A stretch of 64,000 nt of DNA from JAEZHK01 sp040768845 (GCA_040768845.1 JAXGME010000007.1:1-64000); one strand, 5' to 3'. Positions 52,736 to 63,181 are shown, numbered from the stretch's first letter. The notes: generated by a model from the letters alone, not told the origin. Made by a program: numbers and translations.

Positions 52736-53743
52736 TCAGGGCACCTCCTCGCCCGTCACCGCGTCCACAAACACCACCCACCAGCCGCTGACCCCTTCGC
52801 CCCGCCACATGTATCCGTCCAGACCCGCGGGCGGTTCCGGTGCAAAGGTGCCCGGTATGCCGTAACAGACCGAGGTCGGCTGCTCGTCCTCCACCCGCAC
52901 ACCCACCAGTGAATAGGCCTTTCCGCTTCCTGGAAGCGGCGCGCGAACAAAGGTGTATCCGTCCGCATCAAAGGGCACGCATGCGGGCAGTTCCATAAAC
53001 AGCGCCCGGAGCGGCTCCACCGGCTCCGGCCAGGGAATGGTGATGTCCAGCGCCAGCAGCTGGTGCGCCAACGGCGGGCCCTCGGCCTCCGGCGCCTCTT
53101 CCCGCGCCTCCCGGACTTCGGTCTGTTCCGGGGTCTGCTCCGGCTCCGCCGGCTCGGGCGATTCCAGCACTTCGGTCTGTTCTTCCTCATTCTGTACCGG
53201 CTCGGCCTCTTCCGGCTCCGGAAGACCGCCGACCGGTTCCGTCTCTGGTGCCGCCTCCGGCTCCGTGGCGGGTGCCACCTCCGGCTCCGCGGCGGGTTCC
53301 GCGGCCTGCGGCGCCTGCGGGACGGCGGGCCCCCGGTACAGCGCCCGCACGGAGCTCATCGCCTGAAGCCAGTCCACCTCCTCCGACCCGTTGACAAAGC
53401 CGCTCAGCGCGGGCTCGACGGCGCCGCCCTTCCCCACGCGCACCACGGACACCACCGGATACTCCTCCAGCGCGTGGCCTTCGATGTTCCGGGGATCAAA
53501 TGTCCAGGTCAGGCCCGCCTGGCCCCGGGTGTCCACGTGCAGCGCACCCATGGGCACCGCCGTCCACCCGCCTTTGCCCCTGCGCATCAGCACCGCCCGC
53601 AGGGTGTCCGATGCGCCGGCGCCGGCCACCGAAAAGCGCATGCTGCCGCCCAGCGTGCGCCGCTCCAGGCGCACATGCCCGCTCATGCCCCGGATCGCGC
53701 TGCGCAGTAAAATCAGCGCGCGCCGATAATCGTTGCGAATCAT
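52736..53743 (-). CDS. Hypothetical protein with Glu/Pro-rich linker
   Basis: 335 residues. An N-terminal globular region (about 1-135; MRFSVAGAG, LTWTFDPRNIEGH) resembles small beta domains of some clostridial sporulation or coat-associated proteins, but I cannot name it. A low-complexity Glu/Pro/Ala linker (about 136-225) joins it to a C-terminal domain ending WWVVFVDAVTGEEV. RBS GAGAGG is close to the ATG. No function assigned. Confidence 0.6.
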   Translation of the reverse strand: MIRNDYRRALILLRSAIRGMSGHVRLERRTLGGSMRFSVAGAGASDTLRAVLMRRGKGGWTAVPMGALHVDTRGQAGLTWTFDPRNIEGHALEEYPVVSVVRVGKGGAVEPALSGFVNGSEEVDWLQAMSSVRALYRGPAVPQAPQAAEPAAEPEVAPATEPEAAPETEPVGGLPEPEEAEPVQNEEEQTEVLESPEPAEPEQTPEQTEVREAREEAPEAEGPPLAHQLLALDITIPWPEPVEPLRALFMELPACVPFDADGYTFVRAPLPGSGKAYSLVGVRVEDEQPTSVCYGIPGTFAPEPPAGLDGYMWRGEGVSGWWVVFVDAVTGEEVP

Positions 53744-53834
53744 CCTCTCGCCTCCCCGGTCAAGCCTATGCCGGGGCGGGGCGCGTCATGCCGCGGCGGC
53801 GGGGCGGATCGTTTACAGTTTGTTCATACGCGCA

Positions 53835-53865
53835 TTGCCCGCGCGCCGGCGGAATTTGTTATAAT
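53835..53865 (+). promoter_or_regulatory. Candidate promoter of the Gld-like ABC operon
   Basis: TATAAT at 53860-53865 with TTGCCC at 53835-53840, a 19-bp spacer (long). It stands 28 bp before the first ATG. Confidence 0.45.
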
Positions 53866-53893
53866 ATGAAGCATTGGACGAGGAGGCGGTCGC

Positions 53894-54835
53894 ATGATTG
53901 AACTCAGGGGCGTCACCAAGCGGTACGGCGATGTGTATGCCGTGCGCGACGTCTCCTTTCAGGTGGAGAAGGGCCAGATTCTGGGGTTTCTGGGCCGGAA
54001 CGGCGCAGGCAAGTCGACGACGCTGTCCATCGCCTCCGGATACATCCCATCCACCGAGGGCCGCGTGCTGCTGGACGGGCACGACCTTCTTGCGGAACCC
54101 CGGTACGTCAAGCGGCGCATCGGCTACCTGCCGGAGCAGCCGCCCCTCTACCAGGACATGACGGTGAACGAGTACCTGCGCTTCGTCTGCGAGATCAAGG
54201 AGGTCGAACCGCGGCGCGTCCCAGCCCACGTGGACGACCTGTGCGCGCTGACGGGGCTTCAGGATCACCGGCGGCGGCTGATCCGCCACCTGTCCAAGGG
54301 GTACTGCCAGCGGGTGGGGCTGGCGCAGGCGCTGGCGGGAAACCCGGAGGTGCTGCTGCTGGACGAGCCCACGGTGGGGCTCGACCCGTCGCAGATCATC
54401 GACATCCGGGCGCTCATCAAGTCGTTGGGGCGCGACCACGCCATCGTGCTGTCCAGTCACATCCTGACCGAGGTTGCCGACGTGTGCGACCGCGTGGCCA
54501 TCATCGGCCGGGGCAGGATTCTGGTCCAGGACGCACTGGAAAGCCTTGCGGGTGGGCTGGGAGAAGCGCGGCGCGTGCGCCTGCGGGCGGCGGGCGACGA
54601 GGCCGCGTTGGAAAAGATCCTGTCGGCGCTGCCGGGCCTTCGCGCGCTGGAGTCCTTGGGGATCAAGGAGCCGGGCACGGCGGACTTCATTCTGGAGTCC
54701 GCCCGGGCGGACGACCTCCGGGCGGCGGCCTCCCTCGCGCTGGCGGCGGCGGGGCACCCGGTCGTGATGATGCGGCCGATGGACATGGAACTGGAGGACA
54801 TCTTCCTCCGGCTCACCGGCGAGGTGGAATCGTAA
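53894..54835 (+). CDS. ABC transporter ATP-binding protein (GldA/CcmA-like)
   Basis: 313 residues. Walker A GRNGAGKST (37-45), signature LSKGYCQRVGLAQAL, Walker B VLLLDEPTVGLDP, and the H-switch SSHIL. The C-terminal about 90 residues form the extension usual in ABC-2 export systems. Works with the permease and GldG-like genes that follow. RBS GAGGAGG. Confidence 0.92.
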   Translation: MIELRGVTKRYGDVYAVRDVSFQVEKGQILGFLGRNGAGKSTTLSIASGYIPSTEGRVLLDGHDLLAEPRYVKRRIGYLPEQPPLYQDMTVNEYLRFVCEIKEVEPRRVPAHVDDLCALTGLQDHRRRLIRHLSKGYCQRVGLAQALAGNPEVLLLDEPTVGLDPSQIIDIRALIKSLGRDHAIVLSSHILTEVADVCDRVAIIGRGRILVQDALESLAGGLGEARRVRLRAAGDEAALEKILSALPGLRALESLGIKEPGTADFILESARADDLRAAASLALAAAGHPVVMMRPMDMELEDIFLRLTGEVES

Positions 54836-55554
54836 TGCGGGTGATCTTCAGGCGTGAAATGCAAAGCTATTTCTATACGCCGCTGGGCTACGTGTTTATG
54901 GGCGTGTTTTTGCTGCTGACGGGCGTATTCTTTCTGTCGGGCAACCTATTGTCCATGAACGCCAACCTGGGCGTACTCTTTGACTCGCTGAGCTTTCTGT
55001 TCATGCTGGTCATGCCGCTTTTGACGATGCGCCTTCTCAGCGAGGAGAAGCGCACGCGCACCGATCAGCTGCTTCTGACCTCGCCGCTGCCGGTGGGGGC
55101 GATCGTCGCGGGCAAGTACCTGGCCGCGCTGACGGTGCTGGCGATGACGATGCTGCTGACCGCGCCCTGCGTCGCCATCGTCTTTGCCTACGGCGAACCC
55201 CACGCGCCGCTGATCCTCTCCGGCTACCTCGGCTTTTTCCTGCTGGGCGCCAGCTATGTGGCGGTGGGGCTGATCATGTCCGCGGTTACCGAAAGCCAGC
55301 TGACGGCGGCGGTGGCCACCTTTGGCGTCAACCTGATGATCCAGTTTGTGGATTCCGTCGGTCCGTCGCTGAATGTGCCGCTGATGCCCTGGCTGCCCTC
55401 GGTCATCGGCTGGCTGAGCCTGTACGACCGATACTATGCCTTTACGGCCGGGCTGATCGGCGCGTCGGATCTCGTGTACTTCCTGTCGCTGATCCTGGTG
55501 CTGCTGTTTTTGACGGTGCGGATCATCGACCGAAGGAGGTGGCGGAGCGCATGA
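54835..55554 (+). CDS. ABC-2 type permease (GldF/NosY-like)
   Basis: 239 residues, six hydrophobic segments. YFYTPLGYVFMGVFLLLTG and LLSEEKRTRTDQLLLTSPLPVGAIVAGKYLAAL are characteristic of GldF-type permeases. The ATG overlaps the ATPase stop (TAATG). A much longer frame extends upstream, but it overlaps the whole C-terminal half of the ATPase gene and is not real. Confidence 0.9.
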   Translation: MRVIFRREMQSYFYTPLGYVFMGVFLLLTGVFFLSGNLLSMNANLGVLFDSLSFLFMLVMPLLTMRLLSEEKRTRTDQLLLTSPLPVGAIVAGKYLAALTVLAMTMLLTAPCVAIVFAYGEPHAPLILSGYLGFFLLGASYVAVGLIMSAVTESQLTAAVATFGVNLMIQFVDSVGPSLNVPLMPWLPSVIGWLSLYDRYYAFTAGLIGASDLVYFLSLILVLLFLTVRIIDRRRWRSA

Positions 55555-56996
55555 AGTATGCAAAGGCGGCGCGCCTGCGCCTCGGCGGCTATGCGGCGCT
55601 GGTGACGCTGGCGGTGATTTTGCTGGCGGTGGCGGTCAACCTGCTGGCGGACGCCGCGGACCAGCGCTGGGCGCTGAAGCTCGACCTGACCAGGCGCGGC
55701 CTGACCGAGCTTTCCCAGGAGAGCAAAACGGCGGTATCCGCCCTGGATCAGGACGCGGTGATCTACCTTCTGTTCCGGAACGGCTCCAATTCGGAGGCGC
55801 GCTCCACGCTGACCGCCCTGGCCGGGCGCTACCACGCGCTGAATCCCCGCGTCAGCCTGCGCGTCGTGGACCCGGAGGCTCAGCCGGGCCTCGTGAATAA
55901 ACTGAAGGGCTCCGAGGACGCGGTGCCGGAGGGTTCGGTGATCGTCGCAAACGCCGACCAGAGCCGCGTCAAGGTCATTGTCTCCAGCGACCTGTATACC
56001 TACGCCTATGACGAGACCACCGGCGCCTATCAGGTGGCATCCTTTGACGGGGAGGCGGCCATCACCTCGGCACTCATCTACGTCACCGGCACCAACGCCC
56101 CCCGGGCGCTGTTCCTCACGGGGCATAACGAACTGAGCGCCAGCTACTGCTCCACTTTTAAGGCCCAGTTGGAGCGCGAAAATTACGAGGTGCGCTCCTT
56201 TGAACTGGACGGCACCGAGCAGCTGGAATCGGGCGACACGCTGATGGTGCTGGCGCCTTCGCTGGATCTGACGGCGGACGAGTACGCCCAGCTTACGGCC
56301 TTTCTTGAGGGCGGCGGGCGCGTGCTCTTTGTCAATGATCCGTCCATCGATCCCGCCGGGACACCCAACTTTGCGAAGCTGCTGGCTCAGGCGGGCATGC
56401 GCTTTCAGAGCGGCGTGGTGGTGGAGGACGCGGCCTCTATCGGCAATTACCTGACCAGCACGCTGTATCTGGTACCCAACGCGGACGCATCCAGCGAAAT
56501 CACCGCCGCCCTCGCCGACACCCGGCTCATTCTGCCCGGCGCCTGCGCGCTGACCGTCCAGTCCGCGGACGGGTTTGACATCCAGGCGCTGCTCACCTCT
56601 TCCGCCCAGGCGTTTTTGAAGCCCGCCGACGACGAGGGCGATGTGACCACCCCCGCGGATACCGATCCTCGGGGCCCCTTTACGCTGGCGGCCGCGGCTC
56701 AAACGACCGGCGACGAGAACGGCGCCCGCGTGGTGGCCGCGGGCAACCTGTACCTCTTCGCGGACAGCGACTACATGTATTCCAGCGGCAATCTGGATTT
56801 TGCGATCAGCGCGGTCAAATGGCTGTCCAACCGGCCGGCCGGCATTGAGATTCGCTCCAAGGCGCTCGACGCGGACGCGCTGAGGATCCCCGACGCGCGC
56901 ACGCTGTGGCTGCTCGCCATGCTGGTGGTGGCGCTGATCCCGGGCGCGGTGCTGGTGGCGGGTACTGTGATGTACGTCAGGAGGAAGCGGCTTTGA
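55551..56996 (+). CDS. GldG-like ABC accessory protein (ABC_transp_aux)
   Basis: 481 residues. Membrane helices at about 15-35 and at the C-terminus (460-478) enclose an extracytoplasmic domain of the GldG family (PF09822): SQESKTAVSALDQDAVIYLLF, LFLTGHNELSAS and ALVVLAPSLDLT-like segments, and a late ADSDYMYSSG. Coupled to the permease by ATGA with GGAGG. Known partner of GldA/GldF in gliding bacteria; in Firmicutes the cargo is unknown. Confidence 0.88.
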   Translation: MKYAKAARLRLGGYAALVTLAVILLAVAVNLLADAADQRWALKLDLTRRGLTELSQESKTAVSALDQDAVIYLLFRNGSNSEARSTLTALAGRYHALNPRVSLRVVDPEAQPGLVNKLKGSEDAVPEGSVIVANADQSRVKVIVSSDLYTYAYDETTGAYQVASFDGEAAITSALIYVTGTNAPRALFLTGHNELSASYCSTFKAQLERENYEVRSFELDGTEQLESGDTLMVLAPSLDLTADEYAQLTAFLEGGGRVLFVNDPSIDPAGTPNFAKLLAQAGMRFQSGVVVEDAASIGNYLTSTLYLVPNADASSEITAALADTRLILPGACALTVQSADGFDIQALLTSSAQAFLKPADDEGDVTTPADTDPRGPFTLAAAAQTTGDENGARVVAAGNLYLFADSDYMYSSGNLDFAISAVKWLSNRPAGIEIRSKALDADALRIPDARTLWLLAMLVVALIPGAVLVAGTVMYVRRKRL

Positions 56997-57706
56997 ACCA
57001 ATCCAAAAAGGTGCTCGACAGCCCGCAGGCGCTGAAGCGGGCGCGGGATGAGCGGCCGCGCCGGGCGCGTTTTGCGGCGCTGATTCTTCTGGCCGCGGCA
57101 CTGGCCCTCGCGCTGACTTTTGCGCTCCGGCCGCCCAGCGCGCCGGAAGAAGCAGATTCCAGCATTGTGCTGTTCAGCCGCGACAAGACGCTGCTGGACA
57201 CGATTTCCGTGGCGCGGTCCGGGGCGGACGCCTACACGCTGGTCAATCTCAACGACTATGACCTTTCCGACGGCAACGACGTGCTGGGCAAGGAGTACGA
57301 GGTGCGGGACCGGCCGGACTTTGCCGTCAGCACGGCGAAGGTGCTGTCCATGGAGCGCTACGCCGGGGACCTGACCGCCGAGCGCATGGCCGCGGCGTCG
57401 GCCACCGATTTGGCGGAGTTTGGCCTGGAGGCGCCGGCGGCCACCGTGACCATCGGCTACCGGGACGGCACCCGCGAAGTGCTGCGCCTGGGCAGCGCGG
57501 TGCCCACGGGCTTTGGCTACTACCTGAACCGGGCGGGCGACCCCGCGGTGTACGTGGTCGCCGATTCCGTGTATGAAGCCTTCTGCCGCCCTCTGGAGGA
57601 TCTGGCGCAGACCGAGGAGGAGAAGGCTTCCCTGGCCGCCGCGCAGGCCGCCAGGGAAACGGAGGCGGCGGCTGCGTCCACCGGAACCGCAACCCCCGCC
57701 AATTGA
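56993..57706 (+). CDS. DUF4340 protein
   Basis: 237 residues from a TTG start that overlaps the upstream stop (TTGA) and follows AGGAGG. One membrane helix (about 24-44), then repeats of the DUF4340 pattern, such as DLAEFGLEAPAATVTIGYRDGTREVLRLGS. DUF4340 genes regularly follow GldG-like genes. Only one of the usual two or three repeats is present. An Ala/Glu-rich tail ends the protein. Confidence 0.85.
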   Translation: MNQSKKVLDSPQALKRARDERPRRARFAALILLAAALALALTFALRPPSAPEEADSSIVLFSRDKTLLDTISVARSGADAYTLVNLNDYDLSDGNDVLGKEYEVRDRPDFAVSTAKVLSMERYAGDLTAERMAAASATDLAEFGLEAPAATVTIGYRDGTREVLRLGSAVPTGFGYYLNRAGDPAVYVVADSVYEAFCRPLEDLAQTEEEKASLAAAQAARETEAAAASTGTATPAN

Positions 57707-57727
57707 TCCGTGCCTTGGGTTGAGCCG

Positions 57728-58444
57728 TTACGCCATCTTCAGCATCTCGGTCTGAAGCTGCTTGATGATGCGCTTTTCGAGGCGCGAGATGTAGCTTTGC
57801 GAAATGCCCATCAGGTCCGCGACCTCCTTCTGGGTGTGCTCCGCGCCGTCCGCCAACCCATAGCGCAGCCTGACGATGTTCTTTTCCCGGGGGCCCAGCC
57901 GCTTGATGGCGCCGTAGAGCATCTGCCGCTCCACATCGCTGTCCAGATCCCGGGACACCAGGTCGCTCTCGGTGCCGAGAATGTCGCTCAAGAGCAACTC
58001 GTTGCCATCCCAGTCGGTGTTCAGCGGTTCGTCGAAGGATACCTCCAGCCTGAGCCGGCTGGTTCTGCGCAGCACCATCAGGATTTCGTTTTCAATGCAG
58101 CGCGAGGCGTAGGTGGCGAGCTTGATCTTTTTTTCGGGCTTGAAAGAGTTGACCGCCTTGATCAGGCCGATCGTTCCGATGGAAATCAGGTCCTCAATGT
58201 TGATGCCGGTGTTCTCAAATTTGCGCGCGATATAGACCACGAGCCGCAGGTTGTGCTCGATAAGCAGGCTTCTCGCCTGAAGATCCCCGTCGGAAAGGCG
58301 CTCAAGCGCCTTCGCCTCCTCTTCCCTGCCAAGGGGCGCGGGCAGCATGTCGCATCCGCCGATGTAGCAGATGCTGCCCTTCCGCATCTTGACGATCAGC
58401 CCCAAAACTGTCTGCCTGATCACTTGTCCCGCAGGATGAACCAT
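57728..58444 (-). CDS. sigE: Sporulation sigma factor SigE
   Basis: Mother-cell sigma factor. The pro-sequence ends near CYIGGCDMLPAPL, matching the cleavage region of B. subtilis pro-SigE. Region 2 is nearly invariant (RNLRLVV-type NLRLVVYIARKFENTGINIEDLISIGTIGLIKAV, KIKLATYASRCIENEILM) and region 4 has LMGISQSYISRLEKRIIKQL. 238 residues from an ATG behind GAGGAGG. Made inactive and activated by the protease encoded just upstream. Confidence 0.95.
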   Translation of the reverse strand: MVHPAGQVIRQTVLGLIVKMRKGSICYIGGCDMLPAPLGREEEAKALERLSDGDLQARSLLIEHNLRLVVYIARKFENTGINIEDLISIGTIGLIKAVNSFKPEKKIKLATYASRCIENEILMVLRRTSRLRLEVSFDEPLNTDWDGNELLLSDILGTESDLVSRDLDSDVERQMLYGAIKRLGPREKNIVRLRYGLADGAEHTQKEVADLMGISQSYISRLEKRIIKQLQTEMLKMA

Positions 58445-58457
58445 CGGCGTCTCCTCC

Positions 58458-59267
58458 TCAATGCGCGTTATGCACTCTTCCCAACACCGGCGGCGCAAGC
58501 GCGCAAACGTTCCCTGGGAGTTTGCCGGGATAGACGGCAACCCACACGTCCGGCGCGCTCAGCCAGCCGTCACCGCTGGAAACGAGCAACTCGTCGGGTC
58601 GAAAACACACCATCTTGCCTGATCCTGAAAGACTTTTGTAGCCAACCAGCCTGAATCCCGGGGGGAGCCGCCCGGCCGCGTCGGCCGCGGCAAAGTTTTC
58701 GGGCAGCACCGGGCGTATCTTGTACTCTGCGGCAATGACCACCGGCTGCCCGCTGATGGGCTCCTGCAGTCGGTTTCCGGTGTCGACCATCGCGTTCAGT
58801 TCCACGCGGCGGCCGCCCCGGATCAGTCTGAGCATCATCTCCCATTTTTCCATGCGGCGCGCGCGAACGCGGATAAAGGCCAGCATGCCGATTGTACCCA
58901 AGAAAGCGCCTGTGACAAGGGCCCCGACCGGGTCCTGGAAAAGTCCCTTCGCGAGGTTGACCGCACCGCTCATGAAGGCGGCGCCGCCCAGCAGCAATAG
59001 CGCGTTGAGCGCCAGGTCCCTTGGCCTGTCCGCCCGAATGGCGACCGCGGCCAACACGGCGGTCAGCGCCACCCGGGAGGGCCACCACCTGAGCTGATAA
59101 AACATCGGGTACTGCATCGCCACCGCGTACAGCGCCCCAAATCCGGCCGCGAACAGCGTCAGCCCCCAGCGGCTCCGGCCCCGAAATCGCGCAATGACGC
59201 CAATCACAATACAATTCATGATGAAATTGACGAGTACATAGCGTTCGAGACCGATGGGCAATCTCAT
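58458..59267 (-). CDS. spoIIGA: Sigma-E processing aspartic peptidase SpoIIGA
   Basis: 269 residues. Five or so hydrophobic segments in the first 145 residues anchor it in the septal membrane; the C-terminal domain carries the aspartyl protease motif AMVDTGN (about residue 160) and the LVGYKSLSGSG segment. It cleaves pro-SigE after asymmetric division. ATG preferred over a TTG five codons earlier; the RBS is weak (GGCGGTG). Thirteen bp upstream of sigE. Confidence 0.92.
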   Translation of the reverse strand: MRLPIGLERYVLVNFIMNCIVIGVIARFRGRSRWGLTLFAAGFGALYAVAMQYPMFYQLRWWPSRVALTAVLAAVAIRADRPRDLALNALLLLGGAAFMSGAVNLAKGLFQDPVGALVTGAFLGTIGMLAFIRVRARRMEKWEMMLRLIRGGRRVELNAMVDTGNRLQEPISGQPVVIAAEYKIRPVLPENFAAADAAGRLPPGFRLVGYKSLSGSGKMVCFRPDELLVSSGDGWLSAPDVWVAVYPGKLPGNVCALAPPVLGRVHNAH

Positions 59268-59281
59268 CACCGCCTGCCGCA

Positions 59282-59366
59282 ATTATAGAAAATGCCCGGC
59301 GCGAAAACCGCATCTTTTTGAGCCCGATCCCAACATTTCGTTCGACACCTCGCATTGCCTTCGACA
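59282..59366 (-). promoter_or_regulatory. Candidate Spo0A-dependent promoter of spoIIGA-sigE
   Basis: Minus-strand TATAAT at 59287-59282 with no good -35. Two exact Spo0A boxes TGTCGAA lie upstream at 59366-59360 and 59347-59341, 19 bp apart. B. subtilis spoIIG is activated by Spo0A bound to such boxes over a poor -35. A third copy in opposite orientation is at 59525-59531. The predicted start site leaves only about 8 nt of leader, which is a weakness of this call. Confidence 0.5.
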
Positions 59367-59718
59367 GGCAGCCGCCGGAAAAACAGGCGGAAACGCCTTC
59401 AAAACGACAGCAAGCACCACCGGTTTTGCCGCCTTCCGGACCATTCATCCCCCGCATCCCCGCAATACGTGGTTCGCGCTCAATCGGCAGAGCGGCGCAT
59501 AGCCGTCTTCATCCGGCATGCACATGTCGAATTCATCGAAATATTGTGTATAAATTGTGGAAAGACATGGTATAGAAAATGCTCATTCCCCGGGAAGTCC
59601 CGCGCGCGCTTGCCGCAGCCGCCGGTGACAGGTAGACGCCGCATGCCGATCCGGGGCACCCATGCGGCGCTTACCGGCCCGGGCGGAGGGCCTGGCCGCC
59701 CGGCGGCGGCAAAGCGCA

Positions 59719-59750
59719 GCAAAGCCCTCCCTATTGGGAGGGCTTTTGCG
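59719..59750. terminator. Intrinsic terminator after ftsZ
   Basis: GCAAAGCCCTCCC pairs with GGGAGGGCTTTTGC around TATT, 13 bp after the ftsZ stop. The remaining non-coding stretch down to spoIIGA (59288-59718) holds the Spo0A boxes and a 12-bp direct repeat TATAGAAAATGC (59284 and 59571) but no gene. Confidence 0.75.
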
Positions 59751-59762
59751 TCAATTGGGTGT

Positions 59763-61019
<1,257 letters not shown>

Positions 61020-61052
61020 AAGGCATCCCCCTCGCTTGCAGTATTGAACGCG

Positions 61053-62261
61053 TTATCCCTTTTTGCTCAGCAGCCCGCGCAGGCCGCCCGCCAGCCTGCC
61101 CGGCAGGCTCTCGTCCTGAGCGGTGCGCTGCTCGATGGAGTCAAACACCAGATCCACCAGTCCCAGCGCGCTGGCGTAGACGGGGCTGTTGAGCTTGGCG
61201 GCCTTGGCCATCGGGATCTTGACCGGTCTGCCCAGTTTTTCAGACAGGTATTCGCGCCCGCCGCGCATCATTGCCAACCCGCCGCCCGTCATGAAAATCT
61301 GGGAGCGCGGCCCCATCATCTGGGCGGACTCTTTGACGGCCAGGTCAATCATGCGCACCAGCTCACCCGCGCTCTGCTCCACCGACTTTTGCACGAACGC
61401 CCGCGGAAAGGAGAGCCTGCGGCCCTCGTCATCCAGTACCTCCGGGTCGCCCGCCGGATCAAACTCGTCGGGGATGAAGATGTATTCCCGCTTGATCTGT
61501 TCGGCCGCGCGCATGGAAATTTCAAGGTCGGTGGCCAAGTCCGCCGTGATGTGGCCGCCGCCCATGGGGAGCACCGCGTGATACACAACGGCGTCGCCCT
61601 CCACCACGGAGAACTCGGTATTGAGATAGCCGACGTCGATCAGAACCGCCGCCCGGTCGCGGTCCTCCAGCGGCACGAGCAGCAGGCTCTCGCCCATCGA
61701 CGGCGATAAAAAGCCCATCACCGTCAGCCCGATCTCGCCAAAGAGCTGATGGGCCTGATCGATGAAGGCCGGATCCGCCAGAATAAAGGACACCTTGGCC
61801 TGAAGGCTCGCCCCGCGCAGGCCCACCGGCGACATGGTCTTCTTGCCGCCGTCCAGCCTGAACCACGCAGGGCTCCTGTGGATGACGACGCCCACCTGTT
61901 CGGCCAGGCGCAGCTGCTCCGCCGCGCTGTCCTGCACCAGGTTGACATCCTCGTCGGAAGCGCGGCCATCCTGCGCGGAAACGGGCACCTCCGCTTCGGC
62001 GGTCAACACCCGCATGTACTCACAGGGAACGCCGACGTATACCTCACGAATGTGGGCCTTGCCCTCCAGTTCCGCGGCACTAATGGCGCTGCGCACGGCC
62101 TGGGACAGCTTTTCGGGCGCGTTCCAGCCCCCGTCCATATAGCCGTCATAGGGAACGGTGCCCGAGCCGATGATGTCGCACCGACTGAAGCCGCCGCTCT
62201 CCGCCAGCAGCGTCACGATCTTGGAAGTACCGAAATCCACGGCCGCGGCTATATTCTTCAT
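61053..62261 (-). CDS. ftsA: Cell division protein FtsA
   Basis: Actin-like protein that tethers FtsZ to the membrane. AVDFGTSKIVTLLAE (phosphate 1), the 1C domain region, AAVLIDVGYLNTEFSVV (phosphate 2) and FMTGGGLAMMRGG are visible, and the C-terminus LAGGLRGLLSKKG is the amphipathic membrane-targeting helix. 402 residues from the ATG nearest the conserved start; an ATG nine codons upstream lacks an RBS. Confidence 0.93.
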   Translation of the reverse strand: MKNIAAAVDFGTSKIVTLLAESGGFSRCDIIGSGTVPYDGYMDGGWNAPEKLSQAVRSAISAAELEGKAHIREVYVGVPCEYMRVLTAEAEVPVSAQDGRASDEDVNLVQDSAAEQLRLAEQVGVVIHRSPAWFRLDGGKKTMSPVGLRGASLQAKVSFILADPAFIDQAHQLFGEIGLTVMGFLSPSMGESLLLVPLEDRDRAAVLIDVGYLNTEFSVVEGDAVVYHAVLPMGGGHITADLATDLEISMRAAEQIKREYIFIPDEFDPAGDPEVLDDEGRRLSFPRAFVQKSVEQSAGELVRMIDLAVKESAQMMGPRSQIFMTGGGLAMMRGGREYLSEKLGRPVKIPMAKAAKLNSPVYASALGLVDLVFDSIEQRTAQDESLPGRLAGGLRGLLSKKG

Positions 62262-62323
62262 AGACTCATCATCGCCTGCCTCATACAAATCGGTTCGCGA
62301 TTATGCGTATCCATACTAACGGT

Positions 62324-62352
62324 ATTATACATGTTTCGGGCCCCGTTGAAAA
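62324..62352 (-). promoter_or_regulatory. Promoter of ftsA-ftsZ with inverted repeats
   Basis: Minus-strand TATAAT at 62329-62324, 17-bp spacer, TTTTCA at 62352-62347. GTTGAAAAG near 62345 and its inverse CTTTTCAAC near 62376 flank the -35 region and may be operators or a hairpin in readthrough RNA. A weak C-rich hairpin with a T-run follows the ftsQ stop (about 62402-62428). Confidence 0.55.
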
Positions 62353-62428
62353 GGGCTTTTCATAGAAATAAACGCTTTTCAACAAAATTCATCGCCTCCG
62401 ACCGCGGAAAAACCCGCCCTTTCGGGGA

Positions 62429-63181
62429 TCAGCCCTCCACATACACGGCGCTGGTGCCGCTGGAAACATCCAGCGTGCCCCGGGTCGTTCCCTGGGGATA
62501 GAGCTGCTGATCCAGCACGCTGCGCATCCACAGGAGCTTGTCCGTGAGGTTCGTTTCGTCGCCGATTTTCACCATCATGCCGCCCTTTTCCATCATGTAC
62601 ATATTGTCCAGATCGGCCACGTTCAATTCCGATATGCGGTCCTCGAGCTGCTGCGCGCGGATCGCGTCCAGCACCTTGAGCATGGATTCCACCTGCAGCG
62701 GCACATCGCTCGTCAGCCTCCGGCCCACCTGGTAGCCGGTGGCGCGGACGCCGGTGACCACCGTCAGGCCGTAATCCGGCATTTCGCCCAGCTGTTCGAC
62801 GACGATGCCCTCGCCGTCGATGACCAGCGCCACGCCCAGATAGTTGACGACCGCCCGGCGCACGCGCTCATGCACGTTCAGCCGGATGGTGTCGGGCAGG
62901 CGGCGCTCGAGCCCGTCAAAGGCGATCAGTCCCTCGCGCTCAAAGGCCGCGCGCACCCGGTTTTCATCCACGGAAAAAATGCCCAGGCCCAGCGACAGCC
63001 CCGCCTTGCGGATCACATCGTTGGGCGCGACGGTCTCCACATGGTTGACCTCAATGTTGCGCACGATAAACACCTGGCTGTTGAGCAGCACGCCGACCAC
63101 CAGCGCCAAAAGCGCAAAGAGCACCAGCCCGGCCAAACCGGACTGCCTGCCCCTCGCGCCCTTTTTCCTCTTTGTAGCCAT
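62429..63181 (-). CDS. ftsQ: Cell division protein FtsQ/DivIB
   Basis: 250 residues. Basic N-terminus, one membrane helix (about 15-36), POTRA domain beginning VFIVRNIEVNHVETVAPNDVIRKAGL and containing LERRLPDTIRLNVHERVRRAVV, then the FtsQ beta domain. Part of the divisome subcomplex with FtsL/FtsB. It follows murA by 8 bp. Confidence 0.92.
   Translation of the reverse strand: MATKRKKGARGRQSGLAGLVLFALLALVVGVLLNSQVFIVRNIEVNHVETVAPNDVIRKAGLSLGLGIFSVDENRVRAAFEREGLIAFDGLERRLPDTIRLNVHERVRRAVVNYLGVALVIDGEGIVVEQLGEMPDYGLTVVTGVRATGYQVGRRLTSDVPLQVESMLKVLDAIRAQQLEDRISELNVADLDNMYMMEKGGMMVKIGDETNLTDKLLWMRSVLDQQLYPQGTTRGTLDVSSGTSAVYVEG

Noticed and set aside
54241..54834. N-terminal extension of the ABC-2 permease frame
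   Set aside because: It overlaps the ATPase gene for nearly 600 bp and is low-complexity Gly/Ala/Arg; the true ATG at 54835 is coupled to the ATPase stop.
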